A stretch of 64,000 nt of DNA from Azorinus chamasolen. Taxonomy: Eukaryota > Mollusca > Bivalvia > Cardiida > Solecurtidae. A program made the position numbers and the translations under genes. Positions 11,244-21,624 of the stretch are shown piece after piece (positions within the stretch are counted from its first letter, which is position 1; each line of letters starts with the position of its first letter). The notes beneath the pieces were generated by a model. That model was given only the letters and a program-made list of their open reading frames with translations. It did no database searches and was not told the DNA's origin. The stretch lies in contig OY755239.1 of NCBI GenBank assembly GCA_963576725.1, positions 59,179,453 through 59,243,452 of the forward strand. Direction: 5' to 3'.

Positions 11244-11421
11244 TTAACCCTTTCGCTGCCAATGCCGGATCTGTGAGTAACTCGGCGTCTCATCAGGATC
11301 CAAACTGTTTGTTACTGTTACTATGTTTTTGAAACAAAAATGAAGAAAATAAAAAAAAAATGAAATTTTGTAGCAGACGACAAAGTTAGCAGACGACAGA
11401 ACTTGGCAGCGAAAGGGTTAA
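11244..11421. mobile_element. Family E TTAA element
   Basis: TTAACCCTTTCGCTGCCAAT at the left and TTGGCAGCGAAAGGGTTAA at the right, 178 bp. One arm of the E hairpin remains (AACTCGGCGTCTCATCAGGA). A short GCAGACGACA duplication lies near the right end. Confidence 0.75.
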
Positions 11422-11488
11422 GATACGATCATGAAAATTCATTCAAGATGATAACGTTCAAGATACAGATCTACTCAGTACAATGTTG

Positions 11489-11620
11489 AAAAACAAGATG
11501 TCTCTGTGAAGCACGTATTCCTGTACAAACGCTGGACACAAGTTGGTAGCCTTTGAGACGGTTGACTTACATTTATGGCAAGGATATTGACATCTGGAAT
11601 ACGGGCCGTACATGCCAATT
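11489..11620 (-). pseudogene. Zinc-ribbon-like fragment abutting an R-type 3' end
   Basis: The minus-strand frame reads RCQYPCHKCKSTV then SKATNLCPAF, a C-x2-C...C-x2 pattern like one half of a zinc ribbon. It runs directly into GTGCTTCACAGAGACATCTT and then GTTTTT, very like the R-family 3' terminus GTGTTTCACAAACACATCTT at 4960-4983. Seen: the cysteine spacing and the terminus. Inferred: a gene fragment carried in an R element. No start, splice sites or complete domain; no gene name can be given. Confidence 0.3.
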
Positions 11621-11701
11621 GCCTTTTGCCAAACTGCCATTTGCCAACTGAAGCATTTACGGACGTGTTCTTCTCACGTAGTCACCTGTTTCCCCGCCAC
11701 A

Positions 11702-11904
11702 GTATGGAGGAAGGTGGTGAATTCAACTTCAAGTGCTAATGTGAGCAAGAAGTCAACTCATCACACGCATTTTGCTTTAAATGTGGAAGGAAATTAATGC
11801 ATGTATGCGAGTGTGGCCATGAATTAAAAATGAATTACATGTATTGCTACTGCCCTGTTTGTGGAACCCAGCACACGTTCATGCACTGGCAAAATGGCAA
11901 TTAG
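11702..11904 (+). pseudogene. Double zinc-ribbon-like remnant
   Basis: Plus-strand frame, TAG-terminated at about 11904, with cysteines in the order CFKCG, CECG and CYCPVCG (for example HAFCFKCGRKLMHVCECG, later YCYCPVCGTQHTF). An in-frame TAA interrupts it just upstream (FKC-stop-CEQEV). The pattern resembles a double zinc ribbon. The two halves FKC.CEQEV and CHKCKSTV (minus strand, 11489-11620) look related, as if an exon had been duplicated in inverted orientation. Without homologues this is weak evidence for a real exon. Confidence 0.3.
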
Positions 11905-11995
11905 CATTTAGCAACTGACATATAGCAACTGGCAAAAAAGCAATTAGTATTTGGCAATTGACATATTAGTATTGGCATTTAGCAATTGGCATGTC
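11885..11995 (+). repeat. GGCAATTAGCAATT low-complexity tract
   Basis: Many imperfect iterations of TGGCAATTAGCATTTAGCAA. A shorter related run (GCCAATTGCCTTTTGCCAAA) lies inverted at about 11613-11650. Confidence 0.6.
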
Positions 11996-12062
11996 CCGAC
12001 CTGCATTCCATAGACATCACTCAAACAGTCGCACCTCATGAGACGAATACACTTGCCAAGTA

Positions 12063-12480
12063 CAGTAAAACCCCTCTAAACCAGACGTTCAAATTTGTAT
12101 CAGTGTCGGACTTTCTGACAGGTAACAGTTTAATGCAAGTTAAAAGTCACACAGAAAGCTGCCATTGGGAGCTTTATGCTTGACTTTCAACCTGCATCAA
12201 CTATCATTATGCTATCCGCGACTTGACTCGCATTTGCAAACAGCTTGGACCCAGATGAGACGCCGAGTAACTCGGCGTCTCATCTGGGTCCAATCTGTCT
12301 GACACTCGGGCAACAGTTTCTAAAACGTTTCTACGAATCAGAAGTAAGTAAAAACTGCAACAGATCACAGTTTTGGCTGACATAAGTTTTTCAGCACGAT
12401 AAGAGTGAAGCAGCCACCTGCCTAAAAATAAGTAAATTGTTTTTTATTTAAATTCCTGTTTTAGAGGGGATTAATTGTAT
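12063..12480. mobile_element. Family D element enlarged by a nested E hairpin
   Basis: Left end CAGTAAAACCCCTCTAAACC after TA; right end GTTTTAGAGGGGATTAATTG. One D hairpin (AGAAAGCTGCCATTGGGAGC) is followed by an inserted family E palindrome at about 12235-12300 with perfect arms GGACCCAGATGAGACGCCGA and complement, then the D right arm AAGCAGCCACCTGCC. Confidence 0.65.
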
Positions 12481-12755
12481 GAAGGCCCACATGTAAAACG
12501 TTCAAAGTGTAATTTCGGACAGGTCTACACCGACAACCCGATATGGGAATATGATAAAGGCACACGAATGAGATGCCGTGGTGTTGGAAAAATCTTGCAG
12601 AAATTACATTTCCATGATTTCACACGCACATGAATAGGAGAATGCTGTTCGACACGCGACAGGTGTCTCCGATTGCCTGGCCGTATTTCAATTATCAATC
12701 ATAGTCGTGATTATTCTGTCCTTGATAGCAGGAACAGACACGCATGTATCCAGTA

Positions 12756-13029
12756 CAGTAAAACCCCGCTAAACAAGACGTTCAATTTAGTATAAATATT
12801 GTTCTTGGAGACAGGTGACTGCTTAATGCAGGATGAACGTCATGCAAAAAGCTCCTAGAGGAGCTTTCTGCATGACATTCACCCTGCATTAAGCAGCCAC
12901 CTGCCTAAACGTACCTAAATCCTCCTGTAGGAGCGTTCTGTTTTACTTTCACCTTGCTTTAAGCAGCCACCTGCTCTAAATACCAACTAATTAACACAAT
13001 TTAGTGGCCGTTATAGATAAGTTTTACTG
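12756..13029. mobile_element. Family D MITE with an extra partial hairpin
   Basis: CAGTAAAACCCCGCTAAAC to AGATAAGTTTTACTG, with TA at both flanks. It contains a full hairpin (AAAGCTCCTAGAGGAGCTTT centre) ending AAGCAGCCACCTGCC. A second right half from a different D subtype follows (GGAGCGTTCTGTTTTACTTT ... AAGCAGCCACCTGC), so two D elements have recombined. Confidence 0.75.
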
Positions 13030-13035
13030 TAATTA

Positions 13036-13100
13036 ACCCATCCGGTCCTGGTGGCGAATTTCTAATTACATTCGCAAACAGTTTGGATCCTGATTAAACG
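13036..13100. repeat. Family E left-end fragment
   Basis: TTAACCCATCCGGTCCTGG followed by GCAAACAGTTTGGATCCTGA, then truncated. Confidence 0.4.
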
Positions 13101-13149
13101 TTCCATCAGAATTTAGCCCATTCTCTCATATTGACGATTGTTTGCCCAT

Positions 13150-13343
13150 TCCCTCATATTGACGACTCTGTAAAAGTCACTTTGTGAAACCATTGTGATA
13201 AATAGAGCATTTGCTACTATAGGAGCAAATGCTCTATTGATCACAATGGTTTCAAACTACAAAATTCTAAAATTTCCCTTTTCTCTAGTTTAACACAAAA
13301 TACTTGATGTAATTTAGTGACCGTTATAGAGAGGTTTTACTGT
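13150..13343. mobile_element. Family B hairpin fused to a family D right end
   Basis: B sequence from CCCATTCCCTCATATTGACG through the stem (arms GAAACCATTGTGATAAATAG and complement) stops at CTTTTCTCTAGTTT. At about 13290 it switches directly to a D right end (AACACAAAATACTTGATGTA ... AGAGAGGTTTTACTG). Confidence 0.65.
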
Positions 13344-13512
13344 AGCTAATAGGTAAACATTATGTCGCTATAAACAGATTTTCACACCGTTCCATGATAA
13401 TTAATGTTCTATACTAGGCACACAATAATTATGTGCTAAATCCATTAATGATTCTATATAATGAAGGACCATTCTAGCTGACCGTTTGAACTCTGAAATG
13501 GATGATCTGGCA

Positions 13513-13590
13513 TTTGTAAACAATGCAGACCAAGAAGGCAAAGACTCTTAGAAAAGTTCATTGATCGGTGTCCGCATTGTTTGTCATTCA
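13513..13590. repeat. Worn A-type hairpin
   Basis: Arms TTTGTAAACAATGCAGACC and GGTGTCCGCATTGTTTGTC pair imperfectly; no TTAA ends. Confidence 0.4.
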
Positions 13591-13627
13591 AACTCTCGTC
13601 GCAAATTATATCCTTTCATTCCGAATG

Positions 13628-13870
13628 ATAACCCTTTTCCTGTTCTATGTTTATTCCAAATGTGTACTAAATATTCATGGATATACAGTTATAATGAAAT
13701 ATGGACGGTGAACCATTGTAGCCATTTAAGAAAATAAAGAAACACATTTTTCAGATTCCATCAGCAAACAGAGCAGACCCTGATCAGACGGCTCATCTAG
13801 GAGCCGTCTGATCTGGGTCTACTCTGTTTGCAAATGCGTGAAAACGTGTTTATATGAAGGAATGGGTTAA
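13628..13870. mobile_element. Family A TTAA MITE
   Basis: Left end ATAACCCTTTTCCTGTTCTA, right end GAAGGAATGGGTTAA. The core stem is GCAAACAGAGCAGACCCTGA with its complement around CATCTAGGAG. Reverse orientation. Confidence 0.8.
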
Positions 13871-14057
13871 ACCGTGATAGTCAATTCCACTTTGCAAGTG
13901 GGAGATGAGAGGCTTATCCGATGTGCTAAGTAGATGTTCGCTTTTGGAGTTGGAAATCCCAATTAGTATGATTTTGTTCCTGTCAAACCCGACCCAATTG
14001 ATTCACTGTAATTACACCCAATCTCGCCTATCAATAGGGTTGTAAAGCTGGAGTATC

Positions 14058-14203
14058 TTAACCCTTTCCCTCATATTGACGGCTTTTGACGACTCTGTAA
14101 AAGTCATTTTGTGAAACCATTGTGATAAATAGAGCATTTGCGAACATGGGACATCAAAATCCTATAGGAGCAAATGCTCTATTTATCACAATGGTTTCAA
14201 ACG
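14058..14203. mobile_element. Family B element, right half missing
   Basis: TTAACCCTTTCCCTCATATT, then the B stem with a widened loop (GAACATGGGACATCAAAATC inserted). It ends abruptly after GGTTTCAAACG. Confidence 0.6.
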
Positions 14204-14265
14204 AATCCGGGTCAAATCGGACCAAAACCAAATCGGCCTGGGTCAAATCGGACCAAATCGGACCA
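14204..14265 (+). repeat. GGTCAAATCGGACCAAA short tandem repeat
   Basis: About four imperfect copies of GGTCAAATCGGACCAAA, starting exactly where the family B copy is truncated. Confidence 0.6.
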
Positions 14266-14933
14266 CTCTATATATTGAATAGAATGTCCCATATGATTTA
14301 TTAGTCCGATGTGACCTAGTGGCAACTGACACTTTTGATACCTAAATTTGGACAAATAAGAATAGCGTCATGCATCCATAGGAGATAGTGTAAACGGTAA
14401 GTTTGCTTCATTAGGCAAGCCCTGTCGATTGCTATATATCGCGTTTTTTAACCTAGCACTTTTGGTTCGGATTTTCGCTCTAGTGCACGGTTTTGAAACC
14501 TTGATATCAATCGACTTACTGGCTAGGACTGAACAACTTTTGTTCTTACATATATATTCCAAAACTGAAAGAAAATTTAAGAAAAAAGAGAAAATTTAAT
14601 TTATTATAATTAGAAATCATTTAACTTTTCCGCCATGAATGGCCTTTTGACACCTTTGCAAACGGAGTAGATCCTGATAAAAAAAACTCCTGTAAAGAGC
14701 ATTTGGTCTTGGGTGCTGTTTGTTGATATAAAACGAGTTCTAGCCTCCTGTAAAAACACCCGTGTCTTGGTGCTTTGCAAATGATGCAGATGGCTACTGT
14801 AGGGACTGTCTGTTGGTATGCTCCGAATGCAGATGCTTTAAATGGCGTATCTATGACTTAAGAGGATTTAACAATTCCTTAACACTTTTCACTTTTCATC
14901 CTTTTTTAGCAGTCTACCATTTGCAAGGCACTA

Positions 14934-15185
14934 TTAACCCTTTACCCAATAGCCTATTTCTAGTTTTGAAGACAGGTGACCACTTAAAGCAGGTTGAAAG
15001 TAAAGCAGAATGCGCCTTAATGCGCATTCTGCTTTACTTTCAGCCTGCTTTAAGCTACCACCTCCTAGAATATAGAAACTATTTATGATGCTATATTTTC
15101 ATTATTTTAAAAATTGGAACTATTTTCTTCAGCGGAGGAATATATTAAACTCGCTTAAAGCCGCTTCTATCAGGTAAAGGGTTAA
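14934..15185. mobile_element. Hybrid element: TTAA ends, family D-like hairpin
   Basis: TTAACCCTTTACCCAATAGC at the left and TCAGGTAAAGGGTTAA at the right. Between them is a near-perfect palindrome of family D character (GGTGACCACTTAAAGCAGGT / CCTGCTTTAAGCTACCACC around AATGCGCCTTAATGCGCATT), without CAGTAAAACC ends. Confidence 0.7.
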
Positions 15186-15363
15186 GACGCACTCGCCTAC
15201 CCCTTGGGTATCAATTATGAATATGTAACCCATTAGAATATACTTTACGCTTTCCGTCATATAATTTGCAAACTGAAGACCCATATCAGAAGGCTCCTGT
15301 CATGTTTAAAAATTCGTCTTAATACTGCAAATAGTGAAGACTGCTCCAATAGGACACTGACTG

Positions 15364-15734
15364 CAGGCGCGGATTTAGAGGGGCGGAACCGGCGTACGCC
15401 CCCTAAAATTGCCAAAACAATTTTTTAGTAGTATTTTAGATCTATATACAGTAAAACCTCTCTATAACGACCACTAAATTGTGTTAATAAGTTGGTATTT
15501 AGAGCAGGTGGCTGCTTAAAGCAAGGTGAAAGTAAAATAGAACGCTCCCATAGGAGCGTTGTTTTACTTTCGCCTTGCTTAAGCAGCCACCTGCCTTTAA
15601 CACGGCTCTTTTTCAACATGTATTACAAACACACTATTTATTTATGTCATCAAAAATAAAAATCTACGCCCCCTCCCCCTCCAAAAAAACCCTTCTACGC
15701 CCCCCCAATCTGAAATCCTGGATCCGCACCTGGC
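15364..15734. mobile_element. hAT-like MITE carrying a nested family D element
   Basis: Inverted ends CAGGCGCGGATTTAGAGG and CCTGGATCCGCACCTG, with C-rich subterminal parts (TACGCCCCC on both sides). Flanks CTGACTG and CTGGCTG could be a worn duplication. CAGG-type ends are typical of hAT elements. The interior is interrupted at 15449 by a D element. Confidence 0.6.
15449..15602. mobile_element. Nested family D element, right end lost
   Basis: Starts CAGTAAAACCTCTCTATAAC after TA. The hairpin arms GGTGGCTGCTTAAAGCAAGG and complement meet at CGCTCCCATAGGAGCG. It stops after CACCTGCCTTTAACAC without the terminal CAGT. Confidence 0.7.
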
Positions 15735-18727
15735 CTGGCTGCTCCGATTGCAAAGGCTTTAAACTGCGAGGTAGATGATTGGTGCTATTTTACCCTTTCC
15801 CTCATACAAACACTTTTTCATGCTTTTCAAACATTTTATCAAGATCAGACAGCTCCTAAAGAAGCCTGCAGCATTTGCAAGGCACTTTAGACCAATTTCC
15901 CACCCATTGGGGTGCAAGTTGAATTTAGTCCATTAAATGTGTGTTCCTTTTCGTCATTGACGAGCCTTTTGACACCTTAGCAAGCTGAATAGATCCAGAG
16001 TAGAAGGATCGTTTGAGCAGTGCCTGCTCTGTTGGCAAATTAAGTTTTATAGATCTATTCTTGGTAGTACCTTGAAAATGGAGCAGACGGCTCCTATACG
16101 ATTTGTCTGATCTGGGTATGTTCTGATTGCAAAGGCAAAATCATATTTTATGAGGTAGAGAATTAATGCTATTTACACATTTCATTCATATAAACTTCCA
16201 CGCATTGCAATCCGAGTGGACCCAAATCAGACGGATCCTATAGGAGCAGTCTGTACCGAACCCTCAGAACTTTGTTAAATTTAACCCGTTTTTCTTTTAC
16301 CCTTTCCGTCATAGATGTGCATTTTGACATCCTTGGAAACCGAGTAGATCCAGATCAGAAGGTTCCTGCAAATAGCTTGTTTGATCAGGGTCTGCTCCGT
16401 TTCCAGCTACGTAAAAAGTGTTTATATGAAGGAAATTGTTAAATAGAATCATCTACCTCATGTATGTTAATTAAAGCCTTTGCAATCGGAGCCTTCTGAT
16501 CTGGGACTACTCGGTTTGCAATCTGACTGGAAGGCCAATGGGATAAATTAAACTGAGCCCCGAATGGATAGGAACATTGGTTTTAAGAGTGCCTTGCACA
16601 CGGTGCGGACTGCTTCTTTATATGAAATACGATCTGGGTATGTTTTGCAAAGCGTGCAAGTGTTTACATGAAAATGGGGGAAATGTTTAAAAAGCATTAA
16701 TCCACAATTTAAAGACATTGCAATCGGAGCAGACCACGATTACACGGCACCTATAAGAGCCGTTTGCCACGATTTGAAACGCACTATTAAGACTGGAACA
16801 TGCTAAAGGATGGAATTAATTCTTTAAAAATCACTTATAAAGAATAGAATTAATTCTTTAAAAATCAATCTGCAAACCTTGCTCAAACGGTTCTTTATTA
16901 ATTTTATTTAAGACTGCTTCAAAAATAACCCTTTTCACGCTTTGCCAACAGTAGACCCAGATCAGAAAGCAACTATAGGGACAGTCTGTACCATTTTGCA
17001 AGGCACCATTAAGACCCATTATCCCACCCACCACTCCTCGGGGCTCAAGTTAAATTCAACCCATTCGAGTTTATTTTACCCTTTGTCATATATGCGCCTT
17101 TGACACGATTGTAAGACAAGTAGACTCAGATCAGAAGGTTACTGTAATGAACTGTTTGATCAGTGTCTGCTCTGGAATTTTATAGAAACTCGTTCTAAGT
17201 CTTTATCACGCCCAAAAAGCCGTCTTTATAGTGATTTACAAATGGTGCAGACGGCTCCTATAGGAACTGTCTGGGTCTGCTCCGATTGCCAGTATGGTTG
17301 ATCAGGGCTACTCAGTTTGCTAATGTTATATTTGGAGAGCTCGCTTTAGTCTTTATCGCGTCAAAAATGCATGTCTTTATAGTGCTTTACAAATGTTGCG
17401 CTCCTATTGCAAAGGCTTAAGAGCCGTTTGATCAGGGTCGGCTGTGTTTGCTGATGAAATTTTAGAGAACTCGGTTTAGTCTTTTATCACGCCCAAAACA
17501 TCCATGTCTTATAAAGAATTGCAAATGGTGCGGGCGGCCATATAGGAGCTGTCTGGTCTTGGTGTGCTCCGATTGCAAAGGCATTAAATGACGCTGATCT
17601 ATGAGATAGGGTGCTGTTTAAACCTTTCCTTCACGTTTTCACGCTGTGCAATCAGAGTGGACCCAGATCAGACGGCTAAGATAGGAGCAGTATGCAGCAT
17701 TTGCAATGCACTTTTAAGACGGATTCCACACCCCATCCCCTGAACCTTTGGGCAAACAGAGTAGATCCAGATCAGAAGGTTCCTGTAAAGCACTATTTGA
17801 TCACGGTCTGCTGTTAATGCGTGAAAAAAATGTTTATATGAAAGAAGGGTTTGAATAGCATTAATCATCTCCCTCGTAAGATATGCCATTTAAAGCCTGT
17901 GCAATCAGATTCTTCTGATCTGGCTCTACGCGGTTTGCAATCTATGACTGAAAGGGTAAAATTAATCCAAATGGGATAAATTTAACTGCGCCCCAATCAG
18001 CAAAAAGAGCAGATCCTGATCAAACGGATTTTTACCAACGCAATTCTAGATAAGCAATGTTGCGACCCCAACCCCTTGAGCTAGTTAAATAGAAATATAA
18101 CCCATTGAAATTCATTTTACCGTTGTACCATTTCCGCCATAGATTCGCATTTGGCACTTTGGTAAACCAAGTAGATCCATATCATAATTCTCCTGTAAGC
18201 AGCCATTTGATCATGGTCTGGTCTGTTTGCTGATGGAATTTTAAAGAACTCGTTCCATTTCAAAACATCGCAAGGGCTTTAAATGGCTTGAGGTAGAGAA
18301 TTAACACTATTTAAATCGTTCCTTCATATGAACACTTTCACGCTTTGCAAGTGGTAGAGCAAGATCAAACGGCTACTATAACAGCAGTCTGTGCGTTCTG
18401 CAAGGAACGTCTTTTCTGTCATACATGCGCCTTTACACACTTTTGACAACTGAGTAGATCCAGATCAGAAAGCTCCTGTAAATAATCCTGTGCTATTAAT
18501 CAGTCGGAAATGAGTATAATCAATGTCTCTGGAGCTTTGCAAATGGTGCAGGCGGCTCCTATAGGAGCTGTCTAGCCTGGGTGTGCTTCTGCCTTTGAAT
18601 GGAGTTATCTGAGGTAGAGAATGTTAACCCTTTCCGTTAAATCTGCACTTTATCACACTTTGCAAACAGAGTATACCCATATCAGACAGCTCCTAAAGGA
18701 ATAGTCTGCAACATTTACAAGGCACTT

Positions 18728-18954
18728 TTAACCCATTCCCTCATATTGACGACTTTTGACGACTCTGTAAGTCACTATATGAAACCATTGTGATAAATAG
18801 AGCATTTGCTCCTATAGGAGCAAATGCTCTATTTATCACAATGGTTTCAAACTACAAAATCTAAAAAATTTCCTTTTCTCTAGTTAATGTTCCTTTTCGG
18901 CAGATTTATTCAAAGAGGTTGTGTCTAAAAATAGCCTATGAGGTAATGGGTTAA
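18728..18954. mobile_element. Family B TTAA MITE, complete, with readable empty site
   Basis: TTAACCCATTCCCTCATATT to GGTAATGGGTTAA, 227 bp, with a perfect B stem around CTCCTATAGGAG. It sits within the array motif GCACTT-TTAA-GACC. The paralogous unit at 17708-17720 reads GCACTTTTAAGAC without an insert, so TTAA was duplicated on insertion. Confidence 0.9.
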
Positions 18955-19461
18955 GACCCGTGGGGTTCATTTTAACCATTACCAAATAGAATTAAGTTTT
19001 CTTTTTCCGTCATAGATGCGCCTTTTGATACCTTTGCAAACATAATAGATCCAAATCGGAAGGCTCCTGTAAATACCCGTTTTATCTGGGTCTGCTGTGT
19101 TTTTACAGAACTTGTTCTAGTCTTTATCATGTTAAAAATCTGGCTTGACAAATGCAGCAAATGGCTCATATACGAGGTTTCTGATCTGGATCTACATCAT
19201 TTACAAGGCACTACTAAGACCGATTCCCTCACCCCACCCCCAGACCCCTTGTGGCAACTAAAATTCATTTTGCCCTTTCCGTCATGGATGTGTCTCTTGA
19301 CACTTTTGCAAAACAGTAGATCAATATCAGAACGGAAAAGTTGGTTTTAATAGTGTCTTGCAATCGGTGCAGACTGCTCCTTTAGGTCTCCTCTGGGTCT
19401 ACCCCGTTTGCAAAGCGTTTATATGAAAGAAAGGGTTCAAGAGCATTAATCAACTACCCTG

Positions 19462-19676
19462 TAATTCCTTTCCTCCATAAATACGCCTTTCTACGAATCT
19501 GTAAAAGTCACTTTTTGAAACCATTGTGATAAATAGAGCATTTGCTTCTAAGGAGCAAATACTCTATATATCACAATGGTGTTCCTTTTCTCTAATTAAT
19601 GCTCCTTTTCGGTAGATTTATTCAAAGAGGTTGGATCTAAAAATAGCCTATGAGGGAATGGGTTAAAGCATTGGCA
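19462..19676. mobile_element. Family B element with shortened right arm
   Basis: TAATTCCTTTCCTCCATAAA to GAGGGAATGGGTTAA. The stem is intact on the left, but the usual segment after GGTTTC is deleted (ATGGTGTTCCTTTTCTC). Confidence 0.7.
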
Positions 19677-19904
19677 AGTCTGATCTGGGTCTGCTCAGTT
19701 TGCAATGCGTGAAGTGTTTATATGAAGTAAAGTTATCCTAATAGATACACCATTTGAAGCATTGCTTTGCAATTGGAGTAGACCCAGACCAGGCGGATCC
19801 TATAGGAGCAGTCTGCAGCATATGCATGCACTATTAAGACCCACCCCATACCCCTTAGGGTTCAGTTACATTTAACCCATTAGAATTCATTTCACATTTG
19901 CCGT

Positions 19905-21325
19905 TGTAATGAGGAAAAGTGACTCCAGTAGTAGATCGACTAGGTGGGTCGATATATTATATAGTGCTATGATCCCCCGGTCATTTTACTATAAAGTATA
20001 CTCACTCTTTTTTTATCGTATTAGTTCGACCGAGAGGTCTATATATTTTATAGTACTATGACGCCGGTCATTTTACCATAAAATATAGTGACTCCCTTGC
20101 CAAAATACATCCGTCGGTGTGGGGGTCGATATATTATATAGAACTATGACCCCCATGCCATTTTACTATAAAATATAGGGACACCCTTGCCAAAATACAT
20201 CCACCACGGGGTCGATATATCAATAGCACTATGACCCCAATGCCATTTTATCATAACATAGTGACTCCCTTGATCACATACATCCACCAGTGGGGAGTGG
20301 GGTCGATATATATTATAAAGTACTAGTACACCCAGGCCATTTTACTATAAAATCCAGTGACTCCCTTGCCATAATTTAATGACCCCCATATAATATTGTA
20401 ACCAACACGTTGTACCGTAGTAGGTCTACCAAGGGGTCTATATAGTTTATAGTACTATGAACCCCGGTCATTTTACTATAAAATATAGTGACTCCCTTGC
20501 CAAAATATAATGACCCCCTTATAATATTGTGGCCAACTCTTTTTATCGTAGTAGATCGACCGATGGATCTATTTATTCTATAGTACTATGACTCGCGGTC
20601 ATTTACCTATAAAATATAGTGACTCCCTGTAGGGGTCGATATATTATATAGTACTATGACCCAATGCCATTTTACAATCAAATATGGTGACTCCTTTGCC
20701 AAAAAACATCCACCACGGAAATCGATACATCAGATAGTACTATGACTCCCAGGCCTTTTACTATCAAATATAGTGACTTCCTTGCCAAAATACATCCATC
20801 ACGGAGGTTGATATATCATATAGTACTATGACATCCAGGCCATTTTACTATCAAACATAGTGACTCCCTTGCCATAATATACTGACCCCCTTTATATCGT
20901 AATAGGTCGACCTAAGGGTCTATATATTTTGTAGTACTATGACCCTCGGTCATTTTACTATAAAATATAGTGACTCCCTTCCCAAAATACATTCACCAGG
21001 GGGTCGATATGTTATATATTACTATGACCCCCATGACATTTTACTATAAAATATAATGACTCCCTTGCAAAAATACACCCACCACGGGGTAGATAAATCA
21101 TATAGTACTATGACCCCCAGTCCATATTACTATAACATATAGTGACTATAGTAATGTAATGCCCCCTTTAATATTGTGACCCACTCTTTTTATCATAGTA
21201 GGTCGACCTACGGGTCTATATACAAATGTATATTATAGTACTATGACCCCCGGTCATTTTACTATAAAATATAGTGACTCCCTTGCCAAAATACATCCTG
21301 CTGGTGGTCGTCATATTATATAGTA
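19905..21325 (+). repeat. Satellite-like tandem array, about 85 bp unit
   Basis: About 15 units recognised by GTACTATGACCCC-like cores near 19969, 20055, 20142, 20227, 20321, 20451, 20580, 20661, 20738, 20822, 20933, 21019, 21105 and 21237, plus a truncated one near 21318. Spacing is mostly 77-94 bp, rising to 111-132 bp where an extra segment with TTATCGTAGTAGGTCGACC is present. Each core has self-complementary GGGGTC...GACCCC around ATAGTACTAT. Non-coding. Confidence 0.85.
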
Positions 21326-21624
21326 CACCGAACCGCAAAATAAACGCAACGGTTTGGGACACGCATATAATTCGAAAATAAACAGTTCAAATAATGAATA
21401 AACGCGTCTGCATGCACGCAAACGCCACCTAACAACGTTCAACAGTTACACCAGGTTCGTGTCCAAGAGTAGAACAATATTCCTCGGAACGATATCGCTT
21501 AGGATACTTGGGATTAGTATAGTGTTTTGTATGTACTCATATGAATCGCACCAGACATTTGATTCTAATGAGTACAAAGAAGATGGTGTTATAGTAATAC
21601 AGTAATACAGTAGTTACAGTAATA
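21326..21624. other. No feature recognised
   Basis: Unique-looking sequence between the satellite and the SINE, with imperfect short duplications (GTAATACA three times at about 21594-21610). Confidence 0.4.

Larger units (their letters stand above)
14640..19900. repeat. Higher-order array of A-type hairpin modules
   Basis: Roughly 5.3 kb in which the same landmarks recur every few hundred bases. GTAGATCCAGATCAGAAGG-like modules lie near 15990, 16343, 17120, 17761, 18454, 19048 and 19316. GCAAGGCACTTTTAAGACC-like modules lie near 15883, 17002, 17703, 18717, 19203 and 19815. GCAAATGGTGCAGACGGCTC-like modules lie near 16078, 17229, 17521 and 18540. Most hairpins have diverged arms. Several complete MITEs are inserted in it. 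No coding sequence. Confidence 0.6.

Noticed and set aside
19905..21325. CRISPR array
   Set aside because: Unit and 'spacer' parts all belong to one repeating sequence of variable length; the window is plainly animal DNA.
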